From the NCBI RefSeq assembly GCF_009296265.1, contig NZ_WBJS01000007.1, positions 186,001 through 250,000 of the forward strand: a DNA stretch of 64,000 nt, written 5' to 3'. Below are positions 1-8,010 of this stretch, piece after piece (positions within the stretch are counted from its first letter, which is position 1; each line of letters begins with the position of its first letter). The notes below the pieces were generated by a model, which saw only the letters and a program-made list of their open reading frames with translations, had not been told where the DNA came from and searched no databases. Source of the stretch: Thioclava sp. JE_KL1 (GTDB lineage: Bacteria; Pseudomonadota; Alphaproteobacteria; Rhodobacterales; Rhodobacteraceae). Position numbers and translations under genes: made by a program.

Positions 1-977
1 CGCAGCACGTTCTGGGCCGAGCGCATATCCAGCTCAATCAGCGCGAAGTAGAGATGCGCCTTGTTCAGCACCGTCTCGGTCCAGCTGACCACGGTCGAGG
101 GCATGTCGATCACGACGAAATCGTAATGCGCGCGCGCCATGTCGATCAGGCGCTCCAGATCCTCGCCGCTCAGCAGATCGAGCGGCAGCATGTCGGTCGG
201 TGCAGTCAGCACATCGAGCTTGTCGTTGAAGCTGAGCATCGCCTGCCGGAAGGTTTCCTTATCCATATGCTCGGTATCGGCGAGCATCTCGTAGATCACC
301 TCGCGACGCGGCAGGTCGAGATAGGTCGCCGCAGCGCCGAATTGCAGGTCGAGATCGAGCAGGCACACCTTCGGCGAGGTAGAAGGCTCTTTTTTCTTCT
401 TCTTTTTGCCGTCATGGATCGTCGCCATTTCCCAGGCGAGGTTCATCGCGAAGGTGCTCGCGCCGACACCGCCCGAAAGGCCGTGGACCGGAAGAACGAC
501 ACCATCATGGTTGCCGGTCGCCGCAAAGGTCGGGGCGTGCATGGGGGGCGACATCTCGGGCGGCGGCGCGGCTTGGCCCAGACGCTCGATCGCATCGTGC
601 AGCGCACCTTCAGGAAGCGGGTAGGGGACGAAATCATCGGCACCCAGACGCAGCAGCTGATGCAGCGCGATCGGGCTGACCTCGTCGGCGATCAGGATGA
701 CGCGAATATTACGGTCCTTCGCCTCGGTGATGATGCCGGAGATCTTGGTCAGTTCATCCTCGTCTTCGCCATCCACGGCGATCGCGATGAACTCGAGCTG
801 TTCCGCATCGGGTTGGCTCAGGAAGATTGCCGCTTCGTCAAAGGTAAGGTCGCCCCAGCTTTCACCAAGCTCGGTCTCCATATCCTCGATCAACAGGTCG
901 AAATTCGACACATCGCGTGACACGGTGCACGCCTGAATCGGGGCCGGCTCCGAAGTCATGATAGCTGCTGCAGTCAT
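1..977 (-). CDS. cpaE: CpaE/TadZ-type pilus assembly ATPase (3' end missing)
   Basis: This is a ParA/MinD-superfamily ATPase of the Tad/Flp pilus system, which in this family localises the pilus machine at the cell pole. Read on the minus strand, the protein starts MTAAAIMTSEPAP and has an N-terminal receiver-like region (about residues 20-130, with VILIADEVSP). An ATPase domain follows with a deviant P-loop, SGGVGASTF, in which the usual lysine is absent, and then LLDLDLQFGAAATYLDL and VVIDMP. A run of six lysines sits just after the P-loop helix. I chose the ATG at 977 because GAGGACAGAGG precedes it; the ATG at 959 is an alternative. The C-terminus lies beyond position 1. A terminator (1157-1188) separates it from the upstream OmpA-type gene, so it probably has its own promoter. 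Function follows from family and context. Confidence 0.85.
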   Translation of the reverse strand, partial: MTAAAIMTSEPAPIQACTVSRDVSNFDLLIEDMETELGESWGDLTFDEAAIFLSQPDAEQLEFIAIAVDGEDEDELTKISGIITEAKDRNIRVILIADEVSPIALHQLLRLGADDFVPYPLPEGALHDAIERLGQAAPPPEMSPPMHAPTFAATGNHDGVVLPVHGLSGGVGASTFAMNLAWEMATIHDGKKKKKKEPSTSPKVCLLDLDLQFGAAATYLDLPRREVIYEMLADTEHMDKETFRQAMLSFNDKLDVLTAPTDMLPLDLLSGEDLERLIDMARAHYDFVVIDMPSTVVSWTETVLNKAHLYFALIELDMRSAQNVL

Positions 978-1156
978 TGCCTCTGTCCTCTTTTTCGTGA
1001 CCCGCGGCGGGGTTCGGTTAACTCTGTTGCTACGCCGCGGACCGGACGCGACTCGCTGGACGCGCCTATTCCGTCGAGGATCAATCTCGTTTCCAATCTG
1101 GGCGACATTGGGGCCAGACTGTTTCAATTGTGGGATAAAGAGAGACGATAAAGAAA

Positions 1157-1188
1157 AACGGCGGGCTTTGTTGAAAGCGCCCGCCGTT
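1157..1188 (-). terminator. Rho-independent terminator inside the Tad locus
   Basis: On the minus strand AACGGCGGGC pairs with GCCCGCCGTT across a 12-base loop, and TTTTTC follows. It lies between the stop of the OmpA-type gene (1239) and the start of cpaE (977), so it would end or attenuate the cpaC-ompA transcript before cpaE. Confidence 0.8.
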
Positions 1189-1238
1189 CGGTACTGTGTC
1201 GTCTCGCCGCAGCGAGACAAATAGGTGAATCCAGAGCC

Positions 1239-1880
1239 TTAGTTGCCTTCGCCCCCGGCGCTCGCCGAGGCGATGTAGTCGCGATAGATCACCGCCGCGT
1301 ACTTGCCGTCGAGCAACATCGGTTTGCCCTTGGTCACGAAACCCGAGACCTCGGTGACGGTGCGACGATTCTGTTCGTTCGGGGCCTGCGTGTAGACCAG
1401 CGGATGTGTTTCGCCGTAGGATACGAGCGCCTCGAGCCGCGACCGGGAGATGCCCTGCGCGACGAGGAAATTCACCACGGCCCGCGCGCGCCGCAGCCCC
1501 AGAGCCTTGTTGTAAGCGTTGGAGCCGACGAGGTCGGTGTGTCCGTAGACGCGGAAGCGCACTTCCGGGTTCTGCCGGATCCAGTTCGCCTGCATCAGCA
1601 GCGCATTGCGCGCCTGCGCATCGAGCACCGAAGAGTTAAAGGCGAAATGCACCGTGTTCGGCACGTCAGCGGCGAATTTGCGCGTCATATTGATGACGTA
1701 GCTTTGGCTGCCGCTCATCATCGCCTGATTCTGCGCGATGGCCGAGCCGAAGCCGAGCGAGCCTTCCGTGGTCGAGCCGACCTCCGAGTTGAAGGTCTTG
1801 GTGCCTTCCGAACAGCCAGCCAGCACAGCCATGGTGCCGACGGTGATCGCGAGAGTGCGTAGTTTCATGTTTCCAGCCAT
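1239..1880 (-). CDS. OmpA-family lipoprotein of the Tad locus
   Basis: The 213-residue protein has a lipoprotein signal peptide ending in a lipobox, VLAGC, within the first 25 residues. Its C-terminal half is an OmpA-type peptidoglycan-binding domain: VHFAFNSSVLDAQA, then YGHTDLVGSNAYN and LGLRRARAVVNFLVAQGI. It would sit in the outer membrane and contact peptidoglycan. It lies directly behind the secretin cpaC, where other Tad loci carry cpaD/rcpB, so I infer it stabilises or anchors the secretin. Three in-frame starts exist: GTG 1889, ATG 1880 and ATG 1868. I chose 1880 because GGAG lies eight bases upstream; 1868 also leaves a complete signal peptide. The start is close to the cpaC stop, so the two are probably co-transcribed. 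Confidence 0.82.
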   Translation of the reverse strand: MAGNMKLRTLAITVGTMAVLAGCSEGTKTFNSEVGSTTEGSLGFGSAIAQNQAMMSGSQSYVINMTRKFAADVPNTVHFAFNSSVLDAQARNALLMQANWIRQNPEVRFRVYGHTDLVGSNAYNKALGLRRARAVVNFLVAQGISRSRLEALVSYGETHPLVYTQAPNEQNRRTVTEVSGFVTKGKPMLLDGKYAAVIYRDYIASASAGGEGN

Positions 1881-1885
1881 CTCGC

Positions 1886-3277
1886 TCACTCCATCACATA
1901 GCCATAGGAGCCGGAGAAGTCCTGCTTGGCGACTTCCGCGGCAGGGCCTTTTTGCGGCGCTTTGCCGCCCGAGGTTCTGCCGTTGAGGAACAGCTCGGAC
2001 TCGGTTGGCGGCTTCAGGCGATCCGTCGGCAGCGCCAGCGTGTCACCCTTGACGGGCGAGACAAGATGCGGCGTCACGATGATCACCAGTTCGGATTGCT
2101 TGCGTTCGAATTCGGTCGAGCGGAACAGCGCGCCGAGCACCGGAACATCGCCGAGCCACGGGATCTGGCCCACGGAATCGTTGAAGTCGTCCTGAAGGAG
2201 GCCCGCGATCGCGAAGCTTTCGCCGTCGCGCATCTCAACCGTGGTCGAGGTCGAGCGTTTCTTGAAGGCGCTGACGTTGAACGTACCGCTCGTATAGCCG
2301 TTCGCCGTATCGATCGAGGAGACCGAGGCGGCGATTTCGAGGTTGATCACGTCACCGTCCACCACACGCGGCGTGAAGGACATCTCGACGCCGAAGGGTT
2401 TGTACTGGATCGACACGTCGCCGTTGTTGAGCACCGGGATCGGATATTCGCCACCGGCGAGGAAGTCTGCGGACTGGCCGGAGAGTGCGGTCAGGTTCGG
2501 TTCCGCGAGGGTGCGAACGACGCCTTTGTTTTCCAGCGCCTGGATGAGAACGCCCAGTTGGAACGTGCCCCGGCCGATGCCAATGCCGATCCCGTTGTCA
2601 TAGCTCTGCGCGGGTGCGGTTGTGGTCGTGGTCGTCGTGCCGCCGAAGCCCGCACCTGCGCCCAAAGTTCCATTTGGACCGATGCTGGCATTGATCGAGG
2701 AGCTGAGGCTTTTGGCGACCGAGCGCTGCATCTCGGCGAAGCGCACTTTCAGCATCACCTGCTGCGTACCGCCAACCATCATCAGGTTCGACACCCGGTC
2801 CGGCGCGTAGCGATTGGCCAGCTCCAGCGCGCGGCTGAGTTTCTGCGCCGAAGAGACCGTGCCCGAAAGGACGATCCCGTCATTCGCGGTGCGGACCTGG
2901 ATGTTCTCGCCCGGCAGGATCTGCTTGAGGCGTTCCTTGAACTCCGCGAGGTCCGGCGTCACCTGAACGTCGACATTCGACACCAGCTTGCCGTCGGCAC
3001 CAAGGATCGTCAGCGTCGTCCGGCCCGGCACCTTGCCCAGCACGTAGATCGAACGATCCGAAAGAGTCTGGATGTCTGCGATGCCGGGATTGGCGATCGA
3101 GAGCTCCGAAAACGGCGTGTCGCTTTCCACGACCACCGCGCGGTTCAACGGAACCGTCAGCGGAGCTTGAGTTGCCCCGGACAGAATCCGCAACGTGTCT
3201 GCTTGCGCCGGACTCATTACCGCGACGCTAAGCGCCATGCCGCATAGGCAGGCCTGCATTAAGGTTTTCAATTTCAT
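1886..3277 (-). CDS. cpaC: Secretin CpaC/RcpA, outer-membrane channel of the Tad pilus
   Basis: The 463-residue protein has a Sec signal peptide (MKLKTLMQACLCGMALSVAV, cleavage near SPAQA). A pilus/secretin N-terminal domain follows (about residues 35-105), then a BON-like stretch (EFKERLKQILPGENIQVRTA) and the type II/III secretin domain (about 170-410; VMLKVRFAEMQRSVAKSL, then VPVLGALFRSTEFERKQSEL and VIIVTPHLVSP). It forms the outer-membrane ring through which Flp fibres pass. I chose ATG 3277 because it begins the signal peptide; a GTG at 3301 would add eight unlikely residues. The length is normal for alphaproteobacterial CpaC. Its stop lies just before the OmpA-type lipoprotein start. 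Confidence 0.93.
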   Translation of the reverse strand: MKLKTLMQACLCGMALSVAVMSPAQADTLRILSGATQAPLTVPLNRAVVVESDTPFSELSIANPGIADIQTLSDRSIYVLGKVPGRTTLTILGADGKLVSNVDVQVTPDLAEFKERLKQILPGENIQVRTANDGIVLSGTVSSAQKLSRALELANRYAPDRVSNLMMVGGTQQVMLKVRFAEMQRSVAKSLSSSINASIGPNGTLGAGAGFGGTTTTTTTAPAQSYDNGIGIGIGRGTFQLGVLIQALENKGVVRTLAEPNLTALSGQSADFLAGGEYPIPVLNNGDVSIQYKPFGVEMSFTPRVVDGDVINLEIAASVSSIDTANGYTSGTFNVSAFKKRSTSTTVEMRDGESFAIAGLLQDDFNDSVGQIPWLGDVPVLGALFRSTEFERKQSELVIIVTPHLVSPVKGDTLALPTDRLKPPTESELFLNGRTSGGKAPQKGPAAEVAKQDFSGSYGYVME

Positions 3278-3439
3278 CTGTGACCCTGCCTCTCCGATCA
3301 CGCCACTCGCAAATCTTGTGTCTGCTTAGGGACTGTTTTGGTCCATTATTGCAAAGGAGAATGCGCCAAGACCTGTTTTTTTGCAAGAATCAATGGATTG
3401 AGCGCCGTTCTTGATGTGGATAAACGGTCACATGTAAAA

Positions 3440-3461
3440 GCGGGGCCCCGTAGGACCCCGC
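3440..3461 (-). terminator. Terminator behind cpaB
   Basis: Minus-strand GCGGGG pairs with CCCCGC, followed by TTTTACATG. It lies between the cpaB stop (3488) and the cpaC start (3277), so cpaC is likely transcribed from a promoter of its own or by read-through. Confidence 0.7.
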
Positions 3462-3487
3462 GCAAATGACTGATATTTGTCATTTAT

Positions 3488-4357
3488 TTAGTTGGTGCAG
3501 GGGATCGGCGTCTCGATGACTTCCGTGCCCTTGCGGGTCTTGATCGTGCAGACCTGCGCTTTTTCTACCTTCTTGGCCTCTTGCTTCTGGATACCAAGCA
3601 GCTCGTCACGGTTGATTTCGATCTGGCCAAGCTGTGCGCTGTTGTCGAGGCCGACGAGCGAGAGCGTCAGGCGCCCGGTGTTCTGCGCGAGCGTCAGTGC
3701 CGCAACTTGTTCGGGGCTGACTTCGGCGGTGACCGAGCGGGCGATTTGGGTGGCTTTCGTGCGGTCAGGATCGGTGCTCTGATCGATCGCGATCAGTTTA
3801 AGGTTGCGGTCGATCAGCTTGGTCACCGGTTCACTGCCGATCTGGCCGGACCAATAGACATCGACCAGATCGCCCGGGCGCAGGAAGCCCGAGACAGCCG
3901 AGGTCGAGGACACCTGGATCGTAAAGGCGCGGCGACCGTCAGGAAGGCTCGCCATGATACCGGCATTCTGACCGGGTTGCGTCACGCGCGAGGCCAGGAG
4001 TACTTCGCCCGGCGTCAGTGCGCGCATCGAAGCCCGCTCGCGGGTGTCACCTTCGAAGAACGCGGCGCGTGCAGCTTCGGGGGTGCCTTCTTTTGCCGCG
4101 ATGACGTTGAAGGCATTTTGCGGGACCGCATTAGCCTGCATCTTGATTACGGCCAGATCCTTCGGCCCGAATTGCTCGCCGTATCTCAACGGCTTGCGGA
4201 CCACGACTACATCGGCAAGTTTCGGCGCGTCTTTTTGAAGCGCGGCCAGCTGATCGCGTTCGGCTTGAAACTGTGCAATTTGCCCCCGCGCCATCATGAC
4301 TGCCACTCCCGCGAGGCCGACGCCTGCGACAAGGAAGAGAACAAAGATCAGTCGCAT
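3488..4357 (-). CDS. cpaB: Flp pilus assembly protein CpaB/RcpC
   Basis: The 289-residue protein has an N-terminal membrane anchor (MRLIFVLFLVAGVGLAGVAV). A SAF-type domain follows (about residues 45-115; DVVVVRKPLRYGEQFGPKDL), then the RcpC/CpaB domain (about 135-235; RRAFTIQVSSTSAVSGFLRP and GDLVDVYWSGQ). CpaB proteins are periplasmic assembly factors that work with the secretin. The C-terminus has two cysteines (CTIKT...IPCTN) that could form a disulfide. I chose ATG 4357 because AAGGATG lies just upstream; upstream in-frame starts would place charged residues before the hydrophobic anchor. The gene lies between the Flp-like pilins and cpaC and ends at a terminator. Confidence 0.92.
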   Translation of the reverse strand: MRLIFVLFLVAGVGLAGVAVMMARGQIAQFQAERDQLAALQKDAPKLADVVVVRKPLRYGEQFGPKDLAVIKMQANAVPQNAFNVIAAKEGTPEAARAAFFEGDTRERASMRALTPGEVLLASRVTQPGQNAGIMASLPDGRRAFTIQVSSTSAVSGFLRPGDLVDVYWSGQIGSEPVTKLIDRNLKLIAIDQSTDPDRTKATQIARSVTAEVSPEQVAALTLAQNTGRLTLSLVGLDNSAQLGQIEINRDELLGIQKQEAKKVEKAQVCTIKTRKGTEVIETPIPCTN

Positions 4358-4472
4358 TGGTTCATCCTTCTGTTTTCTTAACGGCGACAATACCGCGACG
4401 AGAGTCGTTTAATTGCAGAGAAAAATGGCGAAACGTTGTCGCATGAACGGTCTCGGCGTGGAATTAGCCGGT

Positions 4473-4694
4473 CTAGCCGTCGCTGAGTTCTTCAACCGCG
4501 AAGGCCGGGACGACCTCTTGCTCGTCGATGAATTTCGAGATTTTGCCGGATGCGCCGGCGGTCTCCTGCCAAATCAATGCGGTTGCCATGAAGCCCAGGG
4601 CAACGAGAGACGATGTTAGCACGACCCAGTCGATCGTGACCGCGCCGTCTTCGTCGCGCAGCATGGGCTTTAATTTCCAAAACCGGTTGCTCAT
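4473..4694 (-). CDS. Flp-type pilin-like protein, shorter copy
   Basis: The 73-residue protein reads MSNRFWKLKPMLRDEDGAVT, then a hydrophobic helix (IDWVVLTSSLVALGFMATAL) and a short polar tail ending VEELSDG. The layout (short charged leader ending in glycine, then one transmembrane helix) is that of a class IVb Flp prepilin. The residues after the presumed cleavage glycine are AVTIDW, where canonical Flp pilins have an E-Y pair. GAGAGGGG precedes ATG 4694; the longer in-frame start at 4784 has no ribosome-binding site. It follows the sister gene at 4889-5158 and precedes cpaB. It could be a minor pilin or a pseudopilin; the role is inferred. Confidence 0.75.
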   Translation of the reverse strand: MSNRFWKLKPMLRDEDGAVTIDWVVLTSSLVALGFMATALIWQETAGASGKISKFIDEQEVVPAFAVEELSDG

Positions 4695-4841
4695 GTAATC
4701 CCCTCTCTGCGTGCTAAGAGCGTTGCGTTCAAATGGGTACCCAGACGTCATGTCCGAATTGCGGCGGCCGGAGGGATTTTTCACGAACGCGTCAGCGACG
4801 CACCCGCGCGCCCCCGAAGCATTGGGCTCTTTCGAAATGCA

Positions 4842-4865
4842 ACGGGCCGCTCGAAGGCGGCCCGT
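4842..4865 (-). terminator. GC-rich hairpin behind the first Flp-like gene
   Basis: A perfect nine-base stem, ACGGGCCGC with GCGGCCCGT, has a six-base loop and sits just past the stop of the 4889-5158 pilin gene. The tail on the minus strand (TGCATTTC) has only a weak T run, so it may act as an attenuator or an mRNA-stabilising structure that leaves the pilin transcript in excess. Confidence 0.6.
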
Positions 4866-4888
4866 AACGTCAATCTCAAGTCTGGCGA

Positions 4889-5158
4889 TTAGCCGCCGGT
4901 CGAGTCGGTCGTGGTGGTCGTCGGAAGGTAGCCATCCGCCATGCCGCCGGACACTTCGCCGCTGTCGAACGACTTGGTGACTTCCGCACCGTCGAGGTAT
5001 TGAGCGATCTTGCCCGACAGGCCAGCGGTCTGGGTGCGGACCAGGGCCAGCGCAGCAGCGCCGAGGCCGACGACAGCAGCGGTCAGCACAACCCAGTCAA
5101 CGGTCACAGCGCCGTCTTCTTCGTCGTGGAACTTCTTGATTTTGAAAAACTTCATCAT
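4889..5158 (-). CDS. Flp-type pilin-like protein, probable major pilin
   Basis: The 89-residue protein starts MMKFFKIKKFHDEEDGAVTV, continues with the helix DWVVLTAAVVGLGAAALALV, and ends in a polar tail with a threonine run (LPTTTTTDSTGG). It is paralogous to the gene at 4473-4694: both carry EDGAVT-D-WVVLT. It is first in the minus-strand Tad cluster, has a strong ribosome-binding site (TTAGGAG) and is followed by a stable hairpin, which fits an abundant structural subunit. The +5 glutamate of ordinary type IV prepilins is replaced by aspartate. ATG 5158 was chosen over a far upstream in-frame start; ATG 5155 directly follows it. Confidence 0.8.
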   Translation of the reverse strand: MMKFFKIKKFHDEEDGAVTVDWVVLTAAVVGLGAAALALVRTQTAGLSGKIAQYLDGAEVTKSFDSGEVSGGMADGYLPTTTTTDSTGG

Positions 5159-5512
5159 GGTGTCTCTCCTAAGGTTTGTCTCTGCCCCGCGGTCTCGGTT
5201 GGCGTCCGTGCCGGTTTCCGTCTCGCGGTATGGGGACATATGGCCCCCGGAACGTGGCGCGATTTGGGCGCATCGCAGGCGATTTCGCGAAAATGAAAAT
5301 CCTGCCTGACGAAGGCGCTAAGTCATTGTTAATTAAAGAAACAAAAATCTGACTTTTTGTGAGATTTGCATTTTGCGTCCGAGTTTCGGCCGCCAAACCA
5401 CGATTCGTCGGCCTGAAAACGGCGGATTTTCTGGAATTTTTCCGGGTTTTCGGGGATAGTCGGGCTAAAGCGGCCCTCGAGAGCCGCGCGAGGCAGTGAG
5501 CAGGTGGCGCAG
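5159..5512. other. Divergent intergenic region between pilin and transglycosylase genes
   Basis: No gene is visible. Positions 5325-5380 are AT-rich (including TTAATTAA near 5331), unlike the surrounding GC-rich DNA, and probably hold the minus-strand pilin promoter. I could not assign clear -35/-10 hexamers. Nothing else stands out. Confidence 0.4.
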
Positions 5513-6403
5513 ATGCGCAAGGTTTTCGCAGGGATTCTCTGCAGTGCGATGGTGGCCGTGGTCGCGCCCGTGGGGGCCGAGCCTGCAGCCCCCGTCTTCA
5601 AGAGCGTGAAGCCCAAGACGGTCAAGCCGCCTGCGCCCGGCACCAAACGCTTCATCACGATCCAGATCGACCCCGAGGAGCAGAAGCGCCAGCTTGCCGC
5701 GATGGCCAAGCAGCCTTGGGAGCCGGAAACAGCCCCTGCCAAAGAGGACGGCGCGACGGGCGAGGCACCGGCCTCTACGCCCACGCCGCGCGCGCCTGCG
5801 CATTACGCGTGGTATTGGAACAAGGTCTCGCCGCGCCTTGGAGAGCGGGCGGGTCGGTTCGATCAGGCGATCTCCGCTCTGTCTCAAGGCCCGAAAGGCA
5901 CACGGGTGCGCGAGCCGCGGCTCAACGATCTCGCGAAGATCGCGCGCGCCCATGGCACCGATATTCTGCGCTCCACCATCGGAACCGAAGTTTCGCCCGC
6001 GCTGGTGCTGGCGATGATCTCGGTGGAGTCGGGCGGGCGGTTCGACGCGCAAAGCCATGCGGGTGCAGTAGGGCTGATGCAGTTGATCCCGGCCACGGCC
6101 GAGCGCTTCGATGTTGCCGACAGCAAAGATCCCGCGCAGAACATCGCAGGCGGGGTGAGCTATCTCGACTGGCTGATGAAGGAATTCGACCGCGATCCGC
6201 TGATGGTCATCGCCGCCTATAACGCAGGCGAGAACGCGGTGAAGAAGAATGACGGTGTGCCGCCCTATGCGGAGACGCGCGACTACGTGCCGAAGGTTCT
6301 GGCGGCGTGGAACGTCGCGCGGGGGCTTTGTGCGACGCGTCCGCAGCTGGTGAGCGACGGCTGCGTCTTCCAGGTCACCCAAATGGCAAAGAGCGGCCCC
6401 TGA
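5513..6403 (+). CDS. Lytic transglycosylase with SLT domain
   Basis: The 296-residue protein has a Sec signal peptide (MRKVFAGILCSAMVAVVAPV, cleavage near GAEPAAP), a proline-rich linker and a C-terminal SLT domain (about residues 150-265). The catalytic glutamate lies in AMISVESGGRFD. It is followed by the family motifs AVGLMQLIPATAERF, NIAGGVSYLDWLM and VIAAYNAGENAV. These enzymes cleave the MurNAc-GlcNAc bond of periplasmic peptidoglycan with 1,6-anhydro formation. I chose ATG 5513 over GTG 5504 because AGGTGG is well placed. It lies beside the Tad locus, so a role in opening the wall for the pilus is possible, but general wall turnover is as likely. Confidence 0.88.
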   Translation: MRKVFAGILCSAMVAVVAPVGAEPAAPVFKSVKPKTVKPPAPGTKRFITIQIDPEEQKRQLAAMAKQPWEPETAPAKEDGATGEAPASTPTPRAPAHYAWYWNKVSPRLGERAGRFDQAISALSQGPKGTRVREPRLNDLAKIARAHGTDILRSTIGTEVSPALVLAMISVESGGRFDAQSHAGAVGLMQLIPATAERFDVADSKDPAQNIAGGVSYLDWLMKEFDRDPLMVIAAYNAGENAVKKNDGVPPYAETRDYVPKVLAAWNVARGLCATRPQLVSDGCVFQVTQMAKSGP

Positions 6404-6413
6404 GGGCCGCTCT
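6390..6413. terminator. Bidirectional terminator overlapping a stop codon
   Basis: AGAGCGGCCC and GGGCCGCTCT form a perfect ten-base stem with a four-base loop that contains the TGA stop of the transglycosylase gene. Pyrimidine-rich sequence follows on the plus strand and TTTGCC on the minus strand, so it could serve both convergent genes (the other is scoB). Confidence 0.7.
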
Positions 6414-6440
6414 CTTCGTCTCTAGCCTATCGAGAGGCGA

Positions 6441-7070
6441 TCAGTTGACGATCGTCGCCTCGGTCGCTTCGCGGATCTCGTCTTCGGTGACGCCCTCGGC
6501 GGTCTCGACGATCTTCAGCCCGCCCTCGACCACATCGAGCACACCGAGATTGGTGATGATGCGGTTGACGACGCCGGTGCCGGTCAGCGGCAGGGTGCAT
6601 TCCTTCAGCAGCTTGCTGTCGCCATGCTTGTTGGTGTGGTCCATCACGACGATGACGCGCTTCACGCCCGCCACGAGGTCCATCGCGCCGCCCATGCCTT
6701 TCACCAGCTTGCCGGGGATCATCCAGTTCGCCAGATCGCCATTCTCGGCCACTTCCATCGCGCCGAGGATCGCCATTGCGATCTTGCCGCCGCGGATCAT
6801 GCCGAAGCTCATCGAGCTGTCGAAATAGACCGTGTTGGGCAGTTCGGTGATGGTCTGCTTGCCAGCGTTGATCAGGTCGGGATCCTCTTCGCCCTCATAA
6901 GGGAAGGGGCCCATGCCGAGCATGCCGTTCTCCGATTGCAGCGTGACGTGCACGCCCTCGGGGATGAAGTTCGGGACCAGGGTCGGGATGCCGATACCGA
7001 GGTTCACATAGGTGCCGTCTTCGAGCTCCTGCGCCGCGCGGGCGGCCATCTGATTTCTATCCCATGCCAT
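6441..7070 (-). CDS. scoB: 3-oxoacid CoA-transferase subunit B
   Basis: The 209-residue protein is the B subunit of the succinyl-CoA:3-ketoacid CoA transferase, which activates acetoacetate in ketone-body and polyhydroxybutyrate breakdown. The catalytic glutamate lies in SENGMLGMG (about residues 46-54). [15 protein letters not shown] near the N-terminus and GGAMDLVAG in the middle are typical. AAGGAGG precedes ATG 7070. scoA ends four bases upstream, so the subunits are co-transcribed. Substrate choice within the family (acetoacetate, butyrate, oxoadipate) cannot be read with certainty, but the pairing and motifs best match ScoAB. Confidence 0.9.
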   Translation of the reverse strand: MAWDRNQMAARAAQELEDGTYVNLGIGIPTLVPNFIPEGVHVTLQSENGMLGMGPFPYEGEEDPDLINAGKQTITELPNTVYFDSSMSFGMIRGGKIAMAILGAMEVAENGDLANWMIPGKLVKGMGGAMDLVAGVKRVIVVMDHTNKHGDSKLLKECTLPLTGTGVVNRIITNLGVLDVVEGGLKIVETAEGVTEDEIREATEATIVN

Positions 7071-7073
7071 GGG

Positions 7074-7778
7074 TCAGGCCTCCTTCTTTTCGCGGGTGGT
7101 GACTTTCTCGATGCGCTTCTCGTGCTCGCCCTGGATCAGGCGGTGCACGTAGATGCCGGGCAGGTGGATGCAGTCGGGGTCGAGCGAGCCCACGGGCACG
7201 ATCTCTTCGACTTCCATCACGCAGACCTTGCCGCACATCGCCGCCGGCGGATTGAAGTTGCGGGCGGTCTTGCGGAAGATCGCATTGCCGGTCTCATCCG
7301 CTTTCCACGCCTTCACGATGGAGACGTCGGCGAAGATGCCCTCTTCGAGGATGTAGTGCTCGCCGTTGAACACCTTCACCTCTTTACCTTCGGCGATCTG
7401 GGTGCCGTAGCCGGTCTTGGTGTAGAAGCCGGGGATGCCGTGGCCTGCGGCGCGCATGCGCTCTGCCAGCGTGCCCTGCGGGTTGAATTCCAGCTCGAGC
7501 TCGCCGCTCAGATACTGGCGCATGAATTCCGCGTTCTCGCCCACGTAGGACGACATCATCTTCTTGATCTGCTTGGTGTCGAGCAGCTTGCCAAGGCCGA
7601 ACCCGTCCACGCCGCAGTTGTTCGACGCGACCGTGATGTCCTTGACCTTGCTCTCGACCAGCGCGTCGATCAGCATTTCGGGGATGCCGCAAAGCCCGAA
7701 GCCCCCGGCCGCGATCAGCATTCCGTCGAAAAGAAGCCCGTCGAGGGCCTCTTCCGCGGAACCGTAAATCTTGTTCAT
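7074..7778 (-). CDS. scoA: 3-oxoacid CoA-transferase subunit A
   Basis: The 234-residue protein is the A subunit of the same CoA transferase. It has the family motifs [20 protein letters not shown] (about residues 18-37) and [11 protein letters not shown] (about 53-63), followed by the Rossmann-like part with [21 protein letters not shown] precedes ATG 7778. It is the first gene of the scoA-scoB pair. Together the two subunits transfer CoA from succinyl-CoA to acetoacetate in the cytoplasm. Confidence 0.9.
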   Translation of the reverse strand: MNKIYGSAEEALDGLLFDGMLIAAGGFGLCGIPEMLIDALVESKVKDITVASNNCGVDGFGLGKLLDTKQIKKMMSSYVGENAEFMRQYLSGELELEFNPQGTLAERMRAAGHGIPGFYTKTGYGTQIAEGKEVKVFNGEHYILEEGIFADVSIVKAWKADETGNAIFRKTARNFNPPAAMCGKVCVMEVEEIVPVGSLDPDCIHLPGIYVHRLIQGEHEKRIEKVTTREKKEA

Positions 7779-7894
7779 GGATATCCTCCGCTCATGTGCG
7801 CGTGAAGATGACGCCGGGGCGGGGGGGAGTCAATTGCTGCGATGCGGCGAAGGCGGGTGTTAGGATCAACTTCACGCGTAAACAGACCGGGGGA

Positions 7895-7995
7895 GGGGGC
7901 TCGGCCCCCGTCGCGCAGGGCGACAACGCTTAAGAGAGAGGGGGCTCCGCCCCCGCGCTGTCGCGCTCCCCCGGGATATTCTTACCAAGAGGAAG
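7895..7995 (+). repeat. Intergenic GC-hairpin element, copy A
   Basis: Two small stems, GGGGGC-TCG-GCCCCC (7895-7909) and GGGGGC-TCC-GCCCCC (7940-7954), are followed by CCCCCGGGATATT (7968-7980) and CCAAGAGGAAG (7985-7995). The same module recurs at four other places in the window. It lies between scoA and topA, past the topA stop. Confidence 0.75.
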
Positions 7996-8010
7996 TGGGA
8001 CGCGGGCGCC

